A stretch of 64,000 bases of DNA from UBA3824 sp017541145 (GTDB lineage: Bacteria > Bacteroidota > Bacteroidia > Bacteroidales > UBA3824): contig CAMVLO010000009.1 of NCBI GenBank assembly GCA_947168365.1, positions 1-64,000 on the forward strand, given 5' to 3'. The notes beneath the pieces are model-generated. The model searched no databases. It worked only from the letters and a program-made list of their open reading frames with translations, and was not told where the DNA came from. Shown in pieces: positions 7,882 to 16,138 of this stretch. The position numbers and the translations under genes were made by a program. How positions within the stretch are numbered: the stretch's first letter is position 1; the number at the start of each line of letters is the position of its first letter.

Positions 7882-8238
7882 TTAAAAATTTAAACCGCCT
7901 TCGCGAGCAGCTTCAGCCAAAGATTTGATTCTGCCATGATAGAGATAACCATTTCTATCAAAAACAACATTATTGAAACCAGCAGCCTTAGCTTTGTCAG
8001 CAATAGCCTTTCCAACCAAACGAGCCTGCTCAACTTTGTTAACCTTCTGTTCAGAAATTTCTTTTACTCTTGAAGAGGTTGCGACCAATGTCTTGTTGTT
8101 GACATCGTCAATTAATTGTGCAAAGATGTTCTTATTACTTCTGTATACGCAAAGTCTTGGACGCTCATTAGTACCGAAGAATTTCTTGCGGATACGGTAT
8201 TTAATTCTTTGTCTTCTTTCCTGCTTAGATAAAGCCAT
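7882..8238 (-). CDS. rplR: 50S ribosomal protein L18
   Basis: L18 binds 5S rRNA with L5 and L25. The 118-aa protein has the basic N-terminus RRQRIKYRIRKKFFGTNERP, the core motif LCVYRSNKNIFAQLIDD, and the C-terminal FDRNGYLYHGRIKSLAEAAR. It lies between rplF (36 bp) and rpsE (7 bp). Confidence 0.98.
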   Translation of the reverse strand: MALSKQERRQRIKYRIRKKFFGTNERPRLCVYRSNKNIFAQLIDDVNNKTLVATSSRVKEISEQKVNKVEQARLVGKAIADKAKAAGFNNVVFDRNGYLYHGRIKSLAEAAREGGLNF

Positions 8239-8274
8239 TTTTGAATAATTTTAAAAATTAAATAAGCTCGATTA

Positions 8275-8838
8275 TTACTTAGAAGAAGAAGCTGTTTTAC
8301 CAGCTTTTCTGCGAAGTACTTCGCCCACAAACTTAATACCTTTGCCTTTGTAAGGTTCTGGTGCGCGGAAAGAACGAATCTTTGCTGCAACTTGTCCCAA
8401 TAGTTGTTTGTCACAACTTGTGAGAGTAATAATCGGATTAGCACGTTTTTCTTGTACAACACTTACTTTTACTTCTTCCGGAAGTTCCATAAGGATGTTG
8501 TGTGAATAACCTACAGAAATATCAAGCAATTGACCTTGAGAAGTAGCTCTATAACCAACGCCGACCATTTCTTGTTTAATTGTAAATCCTTCGCTAACGC
8601 CCTTAACCATATTAGCGATCAACGCTCTGTAAAGACCATGCAATGATCTGTGCATTTTGTCATCTGAAGGACGAGAAACCTTGAGAGTATTTTCCTCAAC
8701 TTCTACCTTAATATCAGGATTTACTTTCTGCCTCAATTCACCAAGCTTGCCTTTAACGACGATTGAATGATTTTTGTCGTCTACGGTTACCTGTACTCCT
8801 GCTGGAATCTGAATAGGCAATTTTCCAATTCTTGACAT
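8275..8838 (-). CDS. rplF: 50S ribosomal protein L6
   Basis: L6 is at the base of the L7/L12 stalk near the sarcin-ricin loop. The 187-aa protein has two similar domains. The N-terminal one starts MSRIGKLPIQIPAGVQV. The C-terminal one contains the signature PEPYKGKGIKFVGEVLRRK. It lies between rpsH (17 bp) and rplR (36 bp). Confidence 0.98.
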   Translation of the reverse strand: MSRIGKLPIQIPAGVQVTVDDKNHSIVVKGKLGELRQKVNPDIKVEVEENTLKVSRPSDDKMHRSLHGLYRALIANMVKGVSEGFTIKQEMVGVGYRATSQGQLLDISVGYSHNILMELPEEVKVSVVQEKRANPIITLTSCDKQLLGQVAAKIRSFRAPEPYKGKGIKFVGEVLRRKAGKTASSSK

Positions 8839-8855
8839 TTTATATACCTAATTTA

Positions 8856-9245
8856 TTAATAAACGTAACAAATTACTTCTCCACCGACATTTTGAACTCT
8901 AGCTTCTTTGTCGGTCATAATACCTTTTGAAGTAGAAACGATTGCAATACCCAAGCCATTAAGAACTCTTGGCAATTCTTTGCAACCTTCGTATTTACGC
9001 AAACCAGGAGTAGAAACTCTGGTGATGCTCTGAATAGCTGATGCCTTAGTTTGAGGATTGTATTTCAAAGCTATTTTGATGGTTCTATTTTCATCATCAA
9101 ACTTGTAGCTGAGAATATAACCTTTTTGGAAAAGTATTTTAGTGATTTCCTTCTTAACTTTGTTTGCCGGCACTTCAACAATTCTGTGTCTTGCCATCAC
9201 GGCGTTTCTAATGCGAGTCAAGAAATCTGCAATAACATCTGTCAT
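8856..9245 (-). CDS. rpsH: 30S ribosomal protein S8
   Basis: S8 is a primary 16S rRNA-binding protein of the central domain; in E. coli it also represses the spc operon. The 129-aa sequence begins MTDVIADFLTRIRNAVMARH and ends with the family signature GIMTDKEARVQNVGGEVICY, with the RNA-contacting VSTSKG just before it. It sits between rpsN (26 bp) and rplF (17 bp). Confidence 0.98.
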   Translation of the reverse strand: MTDVIADFLTRIRNAVMARHRIVEVPANKVKKEITKILFQKGYILSYKFDDENRTIKIALKYNPQTKASAIQSITRVSTPGLRKYEGCKELPRVLNGLGIAIVSTSKGIMTDKEARVQNVGGEVICYVY

Positions 9246-9271
9246 TTTCTTCTATTCTTTAAATATAAGTT

Positions 9272-9541
9272 TTACCAACTTGCTTTCTTAACGCCTGGTA
9301 AGAGACCGTTAGAAGCCATTTCACGGAATTGAATACGGCTGATACCGAACAATCTCATATAACCCTTAGGTCTGCCGGTGAGTTTGCAACGATTGTGAAG
9401 TCTAATAGGATTAGAGTTCTTTGGAAGCTTCTGCAAGCCAACATAATCGCCGTCTTTCTTCAACTGAGCTCTCTTAGCAGCGTATTTAGCTATAAGTTTT
9501 GCACGCTTAACTTCGCGTGCCTTCATTGATTCCTTTGCCAT
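9272..9541 (-). CDS. rpsN: 30S ribosomal protein S14, zinc-free type
   Basis: S14 is a 30S head protein. The 89-aa length and the single Cys place it in the long, zinc-independent class, whereas the short class has 61 aa and two CXXC motifs. The RNA-binding signature RLHNRCKLTGRPKGYMRLFG is near residues 47-66 and GLLPGVKKASW closes the protein. It lies 8 bp after rplE. Confidence 0.98.
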   Translation of the reverse strand: MAKESMKAREVKRAKLIAKYAAKRAQLKKDGDYVGLQKLPKNSNPIRLHNRCKLTGRPKGYMRLFGISRIQFREMASNGLLPGVKKASW

Positions 9542-9549
9542 TGTTTTAA

Positions 9550-10095
9550 TTACTTTTTGAATGGTAAACCAAAATTTTGCAACAACTTGAATCCTTCTTC
9601 GTCAGTGTTAGCTGTTGTAACAAAAGTGATATTCATACCTTGGATTTTGCTTACTTTGTCAATATCAATTTCCGGGAAAATGATTTGCTCTTTGATACCA
9701 AGAGTATAGTTACCTCTTCCATCAAACTTACCGCTGATACCGTTGAAGTCACGAATACGAGGAAGAGAGATAGCGATCAATCTTTCCAAGAATTCATACA
9801 TACGGTCGTGGCGAAGTGTTACCATTACACCAATCGGCATACCCTTTCTCAAACGGAAGTTAGAAATATCTTTCCTAGAGAGAGTAGCAACCGGTTTCTG
9901 ACCGGTGATAGCAGTGATCTCAGCTATAGAGTTATCAACAATCTTTTTGTCAGCTGTAGCGTCACCAATACCTTGGTTAACAACAATCTTAACCAATTTA
10001 GGAGCCTGCATAACGCTCTTATAGCCGAATTCTTTCATAAGGGCAGGAACAACCTCTTCCTTATACTTAGTCTTTAAAGATGGTACGTATTGCAT
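9550..10095 (-). CDS. rplE: 50S ribosomal protein L5
   Basis: L5 binds 5S rRNA and contacts S13 across the subunit interface. The 181-aa protein shows the family segments APKLVKIVVNQGIGDA, ITGQKPVATLSRKDISNFRL and RIRDFNGISGKFDGRGNY. It starts one base after rplX ends and precedes rpsN by 8 bp, which implies tight translational coupling. Confidence 0.98.
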   Translation of the reverse strand: MQYVPSLKTKYKEEVVPALMKEFGYKSVMQAPKLVKIVVNQGIGDATADKKIVDNSIAEITAITGQKPVATLSRKDISNFRLRKGMPIGVMVTLRHDRMYEFLERLIAISLPRIRDFNGISGKFDGRGNYTLGIKEQIIFPEIDIDKVSKIQGMNITFVTTANTDEEGFKLLQNFGLPFKK

Positions 10096-10096
10096 T

Positions 10097-10429
10097 TTAC
10101 TTTATCTCCTTTTTGTCTTTAGATTTTTTTGAATAACGTACTAATCTTGCAACACCGTTAATGGTCTCGATTTTTCTGCCGATACGAGTAGGTTTGCCAG
10201 TCTCAGGACAAATCAACATAAGGTTAGAGATGTGAATAGAAGCCTCTTTCTTTACAAAACCACCTTCATTGTTTTGAGCAGAAGGTTTTGTAGCCTTAGA
10301 AACCATGTTGATACCTTCAACAATAGCACGATTTTTCTTAACGAGGACTTCCAAAACTGTTCCCTTTTGACCTCTGCAGTCGCCAGAGTTAACAATTACT
10401 GTGTCTCCTTTTTTAATGTGCAATTTCAT
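10097..10429 (-). CDS. rplX: 50S ribosomal protein L24
   Basis: L24 starts 50S assembly at the 5' end of 23S rRNA. The 110-aa protein has the KOW motif at the N-terminus (HIKKGDTVIVNSGDCRGQKG) and the ISNLMLICPETGKPTRIG segment. It lies 26 bp after rplN and 1 bp before rplE. Confidence 0.98.
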   Translation of the reverse strand: MKLHIKKGDTVIVNSGDCRGQKGTVLEVLVKKNRAIVEGINMVSKATKPSAQNNEGGFVKKEASIHISNLMLICPETGKPTRIGRKIETINGVARLVRYSKKSKDKKEIK

Positions 10430-10455
10430 TTTGTCTTAAAAATGCTTTTAAAAAA

Positions 10456-10821
10456 TTACAAAACTTCTGGAGCTAATGAAACGATTTTCATATAGTTGGC
10501 ACGAAGCTCACGGGCAACAGGACCAAAAATACGAGTTCCTCTCAATTCTCCCTGATTGTTGAGCAATACAACGGCATTATCATCAAAACGGATGTAAGAG
10601 CCGTCTGCTCTACGGATTTCTTTGTTGGTGCGTACGACAACTGCCTTTGATACTGTACCCTTCTTTACATCACCTGAAGGGATTGCGCTCTTAACAGTTA
10701 CGACCACCTTGTCGCCAACAGAAGCGTATCTGCGACCTGTACCGCCGAGAACACGAATACAGAGTACTTCTTTTGCGCCGCTGTTGTCAGCTACAGTCAT
10801 TCTAGATTCTTGCTGTATCAT
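10456..10821 (-). CDS. rplN: 50S ribosomal protein L14
   Basis: L14 is at the subunit interface and is the docking site of the silencing factor RsfS. The 121-aa protein starts MIQQESRMTVADNSGAKEVL and contains GDKVVVTVKSAIP and RGTRIFGPVARELR. It is 5 bp after rpsQ, in standard order. Confidence 0.98.
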   Translation of the reverse strand: MIQQESRMTVADNSGAKEVLCIRVLGGTGRRYASVGDKVVVTVKSAIPSGDVKKGTVSKAVVVRTNKEIRRADGSYIRFDDNAVVLLNNQGELRGTRIFGPVARELRANYMKIVSLAPEVL

Positions 10822-10826
10822 AATAA

Positions 10827-11102
10827 TTATTTAGCTTTTTCTACGATTTCTACCAATCTCCAGTTTTTACGTTTGCTCAATGGGCGAGTTTCCATAATTT
10901 TTACTGTATCGCCAATATTGCATTCGTTTTTCTCATCGTGTGCAATAAACTTCTTAGTACGTTGAATAAATTTACCGTACTTAGGATGTCTCATTTTTCT
11001 ATGAACCTCAACTACGATAGATTTCTCCATCTTGTTGCTTACTACCACGCCGATACGTACCTTTCTAAAGTTACGCTTAACTTCTTCTTTAACTTCTTCC
11101 AT
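10827..11102 (-). CDS. rpsQ: 30S ribosomal protein S17
   Basis: S17 is a primary 16S rRNA-binding protein with an OB fold. The 91-aa sequence shows RKVRIGVVVSNKMEKSIVVE, then HPKYGKFIQRTKKFIAHDE and the C-terminal signature GDTVKIMETRPLSKRKNWRL. It follows rpmC by 12 bp. Confidence 0.98.
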   Translation of the reverse strand: MEEVKEEVKRNFRKVRIGVVVSNKMEKSIVVEVHRKMRHPKYGKFIQRTKKFIAHDEKNECNIGDTVKIMETRPLSKRKNWRLVEIVEKAK

Positions 11103-11114
11103 TGTTAATCAAAA

Positions 11115-11327
11115 TTATTGAGCGTTATTAATTCTTCTATTGCTCAACTCAGTTTTGAGTCTTGCAATATATTTTCTACTGTCACGTATCTGAATTGGGC
11201 TCTCCAAAGGAGTGATAGCGTGATTGAGTTTCTTCTTTGAATAATCAGCAACAGCTGCTTTCAACTTCTCTTCCAATTCAGCGGTAGTCAATTCTTTTAT
11301 TTCTTTATTTTGTACTGAACTTTTCAT
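11115..11327 (-). CDS. rpmC: 50S ribosomal protein L29
   Basis: L29 is a helical-hairpin protein at the tunnel exit next to L23. The 70-aa sequence has the family pattern EIKELTTAELEEKLKAA and ESPIQIRDSRKYIARLKTEL. Its start overlaps the rplP stop by one base, so translation is probably coupled. Confidence 0.97.
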   Translation of the reverse strand: MKSSVQNKEIKELTTAELEEKLKAAVADYSKKKLNHAITPLESPIQIRDSRKYIARLKTELSNRRINNAQ

Positions 11328-11764
11328 TATTCGTTAGATGATGAAGGGTTGACATAATCGCGTCTTACGACAAATTTTGTTTTAATTGGAAGTTTCTGAG
11401 CTGCCAAACGAAAAGCTTCTTTAGCGATTTCGTAAGGAACACCGTCTGCTTCAAACATAATTCTGCCTGGTGTAACCGGAGCTACGAAGTATTCTGGTTG
11501 ACCTTTACCTTTACCCATACGTACTTCAGCAGGTTTCTTTGTTACTGGCTTGTCAGGGAAAATTCTAATCCAAATTTGACCTTCACGTTGCATATAACGT
11601 GAAATTGCCTGACGGGCAGCTTCTATTTGACGTCCTGTAATCCAGAAATTTTCCAATGCTTTCAAAGCGAATGAACCGAATGCGATGTCATGACCTCTTT
11701 GGGCAAGACCTCTCATGCGGCCTTTCTGCATTTTTCTGAATTTCGTTCTTTTTGGCTGTAACAT
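11327..11764 (-). CDS. rplP: 50S ribosomal protein L16
   Basis: L16 organises the A-site and peptidyl-transferase region. The 145-aa protein starts MLQPKRTKFRKMQKGRMRGL and contains ITGRQIEAARQAISRYMQRE, RIFPDKPVTKKPAEVRMGKG and GRIMFEADGV. It lies 29 bp after rpsC and overlaps rpmC by one base. Confidence 0.98.
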   Translation of the reverse strand: MLQPKRTKFRKMQKGRMRGLAQRGHDIAFGSFALKALENFWITGRQIEAARQAISRYMQREGQIWIRIFPDKPVTKKPAEVRMGKGKGQPEYFVAPVTPGRIMFEADGVPYEIAKEAFRLAAQKLPIKTKFVVRRDYVNPSSSNE

Positions 11765-11793
11765 TTTCTTTTTACAAATTTAAATGATTAGAA

Positions 11794-12495
11794 CTACTTC
11801 TGTCTTCTTTGCTTATTAAAATTACCTTTTTTCTGTTGCTTAACGGTAACGTTATTAGAAAGATCTCTCTTTCCGTAAACTTCACCCTTGCAAATCCATA
11901 CCTTAATACCAACAGCACCTACTTTTGTATTAGCAACTGCCAAAGCATAATCGATGTCAGCTCTAAGAGTATGCAAAGGAATTCTACCTTCCTTGAAAGC
12001 TTCAGTACGAGCCATTTCGGCACCGTTCAAACGGCCTGAAATAACGAACTTAACGCCTTCAGCTCCCATTCTCATGGTAGAAGCTACAGCCATCTTGATA
12101 GCACGACGGTAAGCAATCTTACCTTCGATTTGACGAGCAACGTTATTAGCAACGATTACAGCATCTAATTCCGGACGTTTGATTTCAAGAATATTAATCT
12201 GAACGTCCTTCTTTGTAATGTTTCTTAATTCTTCTTTAATCTTGTCAACTTCTTGACCGCCCTTACCAATGATGATACCCGGACGAGCTGTATTTACTGT
12301 AACAGTAATAAGTTTAAGTGTTCTCTGAATAATAATTTTTGAGATACTAGCCTTTGCAAGACGAACATTAAGATATTTACGAATCTTATCGTCTTCAACT
12401 ATTTTCTCAGAATAGTTTTTTGGATCAAACCATTCTGAATCCCAACCTTTGATAATTCCCAATCTGTTACTGATCGGATTAGTCTTCTGTCCCAT
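11794..12495 (-). CDS. rpsC: 30S ribosomal protein S3
   Basis: S3 lines the mRNA entry channel. The 233-aa protein has an N-terminal GQKTNPISNRLGIIKGWDSE segment, a type II KH domain (GIIIGKGGQEVDKIKEELR, about residues 74-92), and a C-terminal domain (RAIKMAVASTMRMGAEGVK). A Lys/Gln-rich tail ends the protein. Its start overlaps the rplV stop by one base. Confidence 0.98.
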   Translation of the reverse strand: MGQKTNPISNRLGIIKGWDSEWFDPKNYSEKIVEDDKIRKYLNVRLAKASISKIIIQRTLKLITVTVNTARPGIIIGKGGQEVDKIKEELRNITKKDVQINILEIKRPELDAVIVANNVARQIEGKIAYRRAIKMAVASTMRMGAEGVKFVISGRLNGAEMARTEAFKEGRIPLHTLRADIDYALAVANTKVGAVGIKVWICKGEVYGKRDLSNNVTVKQQKKGNFNKQRRQK

Positions 12496-12920
12496 TATTT
12501 TTCTGTGTTTTCTTTATTACCTAAAACTATAGTAACATGATTAGATCTTTTTCTTACTCTGTAAGCTCTGCCTTGAGGAGCCGGACGAAGTCTTTTCAAC
12601 ATTCTGGCGCCGTCTACGCGAACTTCTTTTACGATAAGATCTGCATCTTCAATCTGAGCGCCTTCATTTTTGCTTGTCCAGTTTGCAATAGCAGACTGCA
12701 AAAGTTTTCTCAACTTAATAGCTGCTTCTTGTGGAGAAAATTGCAAAATATCCAAAGCTTTTGTAACATTCTGATTTCTAATCAAGCCAGCTACAAGACG
12801 CATTTTTCTGGGAGAAGTAGGGTTATTTCTCAAAACTGCAAACGCAACATCTTTCTTTTGCGCTTTCAATTTTGCTGCTCTTTCTTTTTTCTTGGTTCTA
12901 TGCTTTGTTTCTTCAGCCAT
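12495..12920 (-). CDS. rplV: 50S ribosomal protein L22
   Basis: L22 lines the peptide exit tunnel with a long beta-hairpin. The 141-aa protein has a basic N-terminal extension (about residues 1-28, TKHRTKKKERAAKLKAQKKD), then the core LRNNPTSPRKMRLVAGLIRN and the hairpin region RMLKRLRPAPQGRAYRVRKR. E. coli L22 is 110 aa, so the extension accounts for the length. It is 30 bp after rpsS. Confidence 0.98.
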   Translation of the reverse strand: MAEETKHRTKKKERAAKLKAQKKDVAFAVLRNNPTSPRKMRLVAGLIRNQNVTKALDILQFSPQEAAIKLRKLLQSAIANWTSKNEGAQIEDADLIVKEVRVDGARMLKRLRPAPQGRAYRVRKRSNHVTIVLGNKENTEK

Positions 12921-12950
12921 TTTGTGTATTAAATTTTAAATGGTCTATAA

Positions 12951-13217
12951 TTATTTCTTATTACCGCCGTGACCTTTGAAGATACGGGTCGGTGCGAATT
13001 CACCTAATTTGTGTCCTACCATATTCTCTGTAACGTAAACAGGAATAAATTTGTTTCCGTTATGAAGAGCAATTGTATGACCTACAAAGTCAGGAGAAAT
13101 TACTGAGGCTCTTGCCCATGATTTGATAACTGATTTCTTGCCAGATTCGTTCATAGCAAGAACTTTTTTCTCAAGTTTGTAATCGATGAAAGGGCCTTTT
13201 TTAATTGAACGACTCAT
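12951..13217 (-). CDS. rpsS: 30S ribosomal protein S19
   Basis: S19 is a 30S head protein that pairs with S13. The 88-aa protein has MSRSIKKGPFIDYKLEKKV, the SVIKSWARASVISPDFVGHT segment and the C-terminal signature KLGEFAPTRIFKGHGG. It lies between rplB (21 bp) and rplV (30 bp). Confidence 0.98.
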   Translation of the reverse strand: MSRSIKKGPFIDYKLEKKVLAMNESGKKSVIKSWARASVISPDFVGHTIALHNGNKFIPVYVTENMVGHKLGEFAPTRIFKGHGGNKK

Positions 13218-13238
13218 AATTTACTAAATATGCATTAA

Positions 13239-14063
13239 TTATTTGTTTCTTCTTTCTATGATAAACTTGTTTGAAAGTTTCTTAGGTCTACGTGTCTTGT
13301 AGCCCTTAGCAAGCAAGCCTTTGCGTGATCTTGGGTGACCTCCTGAAGCGCGTCCTTCACCACCACCCATTGGGTGATCTACTGGGTTCATAACAACACC
13401 TCTGTTGTGTGGTCTTCTACCCATCCAACGTGATCTACCTGCCTTTCCGCTTTTCTCAAGTTCATGGTCGCCGTTAGAAACACTTCCGATTGTAGCTTTA
13501 CAAGTTACAAGGATCATTCTTGTTTCACCAGAAGGAAGTTTTACAACTGCATATTTACCATCTCTTGCAGTAAGCTGAGCATAAGAACCTGCACTTCTTG
13601 CCATCTTAGCACCTTCACCTGGGCGCAATTCGATGTTGTGAATAATTGTTCCCAATGGAATATCTGACAAGAACAATGCATTTCCAATTTCTGGAGCCGC
13701 ACCTTTACCTGATTCAATCTTCTGACCTACTTGAATACCGTTAGGAGCAACGATATATCTCTTTTCACCGTCAGCGTAATAAACCAAAGCGATTCTTGCT
13801 GTGCGGTTCGGGTCATATTCAACTGTTTTTACTGTACCGGGAACACCGTCTTTATCACGCCAGAAATCTACGCATCTGTATTTCTGTTTGTGACCGCCAC
13901 CGATGTAGCGAACAGTCATTTTACCGGTATTGTTACGTCCACCTGTTTTAGCACGACCGTAGGTAAGTGATTTTTCAGGTTTGGAAGCTGTGATCTCTTC
14001 AAAAGTACTTAATACTTTTCCTCTTTGTCCCGGAGTAGTCGGTTTAAATATTCTTACTGCCAT
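13239..14063 (-). CDS. rplB: 50S ribosomal protein L2
   Basis: L2 is essential for subunit association and peptidyl transfer. The 274-aa protein begins MAVRIFKPTTPGQRGKVLST, carries KTGGRNNTGKMTVRYIGGGH, and has the C-terminal signature NRGVVMNPVDHPMGGGEGR with the conserved His needed near the active site. It is 5 bp after rplW. Confidence 0.98.
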   Translation of the reverse strand: MAVRIFKPTTPGQRGKVLSTFEEITASKPEKSLTYGRAKTGGRNNTGKMTVRYIGGGHKQKYRCVDFWRDKDGVPGTVKTVEYDPNRTARIALVYYADGEKRYIVAPNGIQVGQKIESGKGAAPEIGNALFLSDIPLGTIIHNIELRPGEGAKMARSAGSYAQLTARDGKYAVVKLPSGETRMILVTCKATIGSVSNGDHELEKSGKAGRSRWMGRRPHNRGVVMNPVDHPMGGGEGRASGGHPRSRKGLLAKGYKTRRPKKLSNKFIIERRNK

Positions 14064-14068
14064 TTTGG

Positions 14069-14461
14069 TTAGATATTGCTATAAAAATCAATATTATCAC
14101 CCTCTTTCAAAGTGACAATAGCTTTTTTGTAAGTTTTAGTTTTGCCAACAATATAGCCGGCTTTTGTCATGCGGGCTTTTGTTTTGCCAGCATATTTCAT
14201 AGTATTAACTGCCACTACAGTAACACCATACGCTTCTTCTACCGCTTGTTTGATCTGAATCTTGTTAGCGTTAGGATTAACGATGAATGCAAATTGCGCA
14301 ATATTTCTGGTGCTTCTGGTATCAGTAGCGATTGTTCTGTGCTCGCCTTTTTTGCGAGTTCCTTTTTCGCGTTTGATATAAGTTTTCTTACCAGTTCTTA
14401 CTGTACGTGAAGCAAGCGCAGTAAATTTCTCTGTTACAATAGGTTTTTCAATGATTTCCAT
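14069..14461 (-). CDS. rplW: 50S ribosomal protein L23 with a basic insertion
   Basis: L23 sits at the tunnel exit and docks trigger factor and the signal recognition particle. The N-terminus MEIIEKPIVTEKFTA and the C-terminal part (from FAFIVNPNANKIQIKQAVEE to DNIDFYSNI) match the family closely. Between them, at about residues 18-53, lies a Lys/Arg/Thr-rich segment that begins SRTVRTGKKTYIKREKGTRK and has no counterpart in the usual 96-97-aa Bacteroidetes L23. The protein is therefore 130 aa. The reading frame is continuous with no sign of frameshift. Confidence 0.95.
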   Translation of the reverse strand: MEIIEKPIVTEKFTALASRTVRTGKKTYIKREKGTRKKGEHRTIATDTRSTRNIAQFAFIVNPNANKIQIKQAVEEAYGVTVVAVNTMKYAGKTKARMTKAGYIVGKTKTYKKAIVTLKEGDNIDFYSNI

Positions 14462-14472
14462 TATATTTTCCC

Positions 14473-15105
14473 TTATTTATTTTCGAAAATCTTGTTCAAA
14501 GCCTCAACTGCACTTTCTGTGAATACCAATGACTGAGCATCAAGTACATCGTAAGTAGTTAACTTATTGGCAGTTGTAATTTTGGATTTCTCCAAATTTC
14601 TTGACGACAAATATACGTTTTTATTTTCGTTTGACAAAACCAATAACGATTTTTTATCGTTAATTTTAAGATTTGTTTTCAATGCAACAAAATTCTTGGT
14701 TTTTGGAGTGTCAAATGTAAAGTCTTCTACAACGATGATTTGTGCATCCTTTGCTTTATAGGTCAAAGCTGACTTTCTTGCCAATACTTTGACTTTCTTG
14801 TTCAATTTGAAACTGTAATCACGTGGTTTCGGTCCGAATACTCTTGCACCGCCTACCAACAAAGGAGAATTAACATCACCCTGACGTGCACCACCTGTAC
14901 CTTTCTGTTTTTTCAACTTGCGGGTAGAGCCTGACATTTCGCTTCTTTCTTTGGCTTTGGCAGTACCTTGTCTCTGAGCTGCTAAATAACGTTTAACATC
15001 AAGATACATTGCGTGATCATTGGTGTCAACTGCGAAAATGCTATCTGACAAAGTGATTTTCTTGCCAGTTTCAGTTCCGTTTATGTTTAATACTGATATT
15101 TCCAT
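14473..15105 (-). CDS. rplD: 50S ribosomal protein L4
   Basis: L4 contacts the exit tunnel and in E. coli represses the S10 operon. The 210-aa protein shows MYLDVKRYLAAQRQGTAKAK, the tunnel loop KLKKQKGTGGARQGDVNSPL and VFGPKPRDYSFKLNKKVK. Its start overlaps the rplC stop by one base, and rplW follows after 11 bp. Confidence 0.98.
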   Translation of the reverse strand: MEISVLNINGTETGKKITLSDSIFAVDTNDHAMYLDVKRYLAAQRQGTAKAKERSEMSGSTRKLKKQKGTGGARQGDVNSPLLVGGARVFGPKPRDYSFKLNKKVKVLARKSALTYKAKDAQIIVVEDFTFDTPKTKNFVALKTNLKINDKKSLLVLSNENKNVYLSSRNLEKSKITTANKLTTYDVLDAQSLVFTESAVEALNKIFENK

Positions 15106-15722
15106 TAGTCTTCGATAATTAAATATGAACCTTTAGGGCCTGGTACAGCACCTTTTACTAATACTAAGTTGTGTTCAGCGATAATTTTTACGATTTCCAA
15201 GTTGCGAACTTTAATTTTGTCGCCACCTGTACGACCTGCCATACGCATACCCTTGAACACTTTTGACGGGTATGAAGATGCACCCAAAGATCCCGGTGCT
15301 CTCAATCTGTTGTGCTGACCGTGTGATGTTCCGCCGACACCATTAAAATGATAACGTTTTACCGGACCTTGGTAACCTTTACCTTTGGAAATACCACTAA
15401 TGTCTACAAAATGTACATCGTTCAAAGATTCTACAGTTACAACGTCACCTAATTTTACGTCTACGTTGATGTTTTTGAACTCGTGAACTTTTGTTTTTGG
15501 TGTAGTATTGGCTTTTTTGAAGTGTCCCATTTCGGCTTTTGATGTATTCTTTTCTTTCTTGTCATCAAAAGCAAGCTGGATAGCATTGTATCCGTCTGTT
15601 TCTTCAGTCTTAACCTGAGTAACTACACATGGACCTGCTTCAATTACTGTAACTGGTACATTAACACCGTTTTCATTGAATACAGAGGTCATGCCTACTT
15701 TTTTTCCTATTATTCCTGACAT
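15105..15722 (-). CDS. rplC: 50S ribosomal protein L3
   Basis: L3 starts 50S assembly and reaches towards the peptidyl-transferase centre. The 205-aa protein starts MSGIIGKKVGMTSVFNENG. It carries the central-extension signature VKRYHFNGVGGTSHGQHNRL, with the Gln that is methylated in some bacteria, and ends in GAVPGPKGSYLIIED. A 93-bp gap with possible secondary structure (15742-15775) separates it from rpsJ. Confidence 0.98.
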   Translation of the reverse strand: MSGIIGKKVGMTSVFNENGVNVPVTVIEAGPCVVTQVKTEETDGYNAIQLAFDDKKEKNTSKAEMGHFKKANTTPKTKVHEFKNINVDVKLGDVVTVESLNDVHFVDISGISKGKGYQGPVKRYHFNGVGGTSHGQHNRLRAPGSLGASSYPSKVFKGMRMAGRTGGDKIKVRNLEIVKIIAEHNLVLVKGAVPGPKGSYLIIED

Positions 15723-15741
15723 TTTAATAGAATTTGTTTTT

Positions 15742-15775
15742 GTTTACTTAACGGGCTCGGCCGAAAGAGGTAAAC
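15742..15775 (-). promoter_or_regulatory. Possible structured leader upstream of rplC
   Basis: On the minus strand, GTTTAC (15775-15770) and GTAAAC (15747-15742) can pair around a GC-richer interior holding CTCGGCCGA, in an otherwise very AT-rich 93-bp gap. The structure ends 20 nt before the rplC start codon. Ribosomal-protein operons often carry autoregulatory leaders, but I cannot match this to a known one. Confidence 0.3.
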
Positions 15776-15815
15776 TGTTTAAAAAAATTAATTTCTTTTG
15801 TTGATTTTCAAATTA

Positions 15816-16121
15816 TCAAACCTTAATTTCTACTGCTACACCGCTTGGCAATTCAAGCTTCATCAAGGCGTCAACTGTCTTTGAGGTTGAGCTGTAGATG
15901 TCAATCAATCTCTTGAATGATGATAATTGAAACTGCTCTCTTGATTTTTTGTTAACAAAAGTAGATCTGTTAACTGTGAAGATTCTCTTGTGTGTTGGCA
16001 ATGGAATAGGACCGCTGACAACAGCACCTGTAGCCTTTACAGTTTTAACGATCTTTTCAGCAGAATTATCAACCAAGTTATGATCGTAAGATTTTAATTT
16101 GATACGAATCTTTTGACTCAT
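15816..16121 (-). CDS. rpsJ: 30S ribosomal protein S10
   Basis: S10 is a 30S head protein; in E. coli it also works with NusB in antitermination. The 101-aa protein begins MSQKIRIKLKSYDHNLVDNS and shows GPIPLPTHKRIFTVNRSTFV and a C-terminal LPSGVAVEIKV. It lies 17 bp after fusA, so the str and S10 operons are joined. Confidence 0.98.
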   Translation of the reverse strand: MSQKIRIKLKSYDHNLVDNSAEKIVKTVKATGAVVSGPIPLPTHKRIFTVNRSTFVNKKSREQFQLSSFKRLIDIYSSTSKTVDALMKLELPSGVAVEIKV

Positions 16122-16138
16122 GATACCGTTTTAATTAT

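Noticed and set aside
14069..14461. Frameshift or fusion explanation for the long L23
   Set aside because: The frame is continuous and both flanks of the insertion match L23, so an in-frame insertion is simpler.
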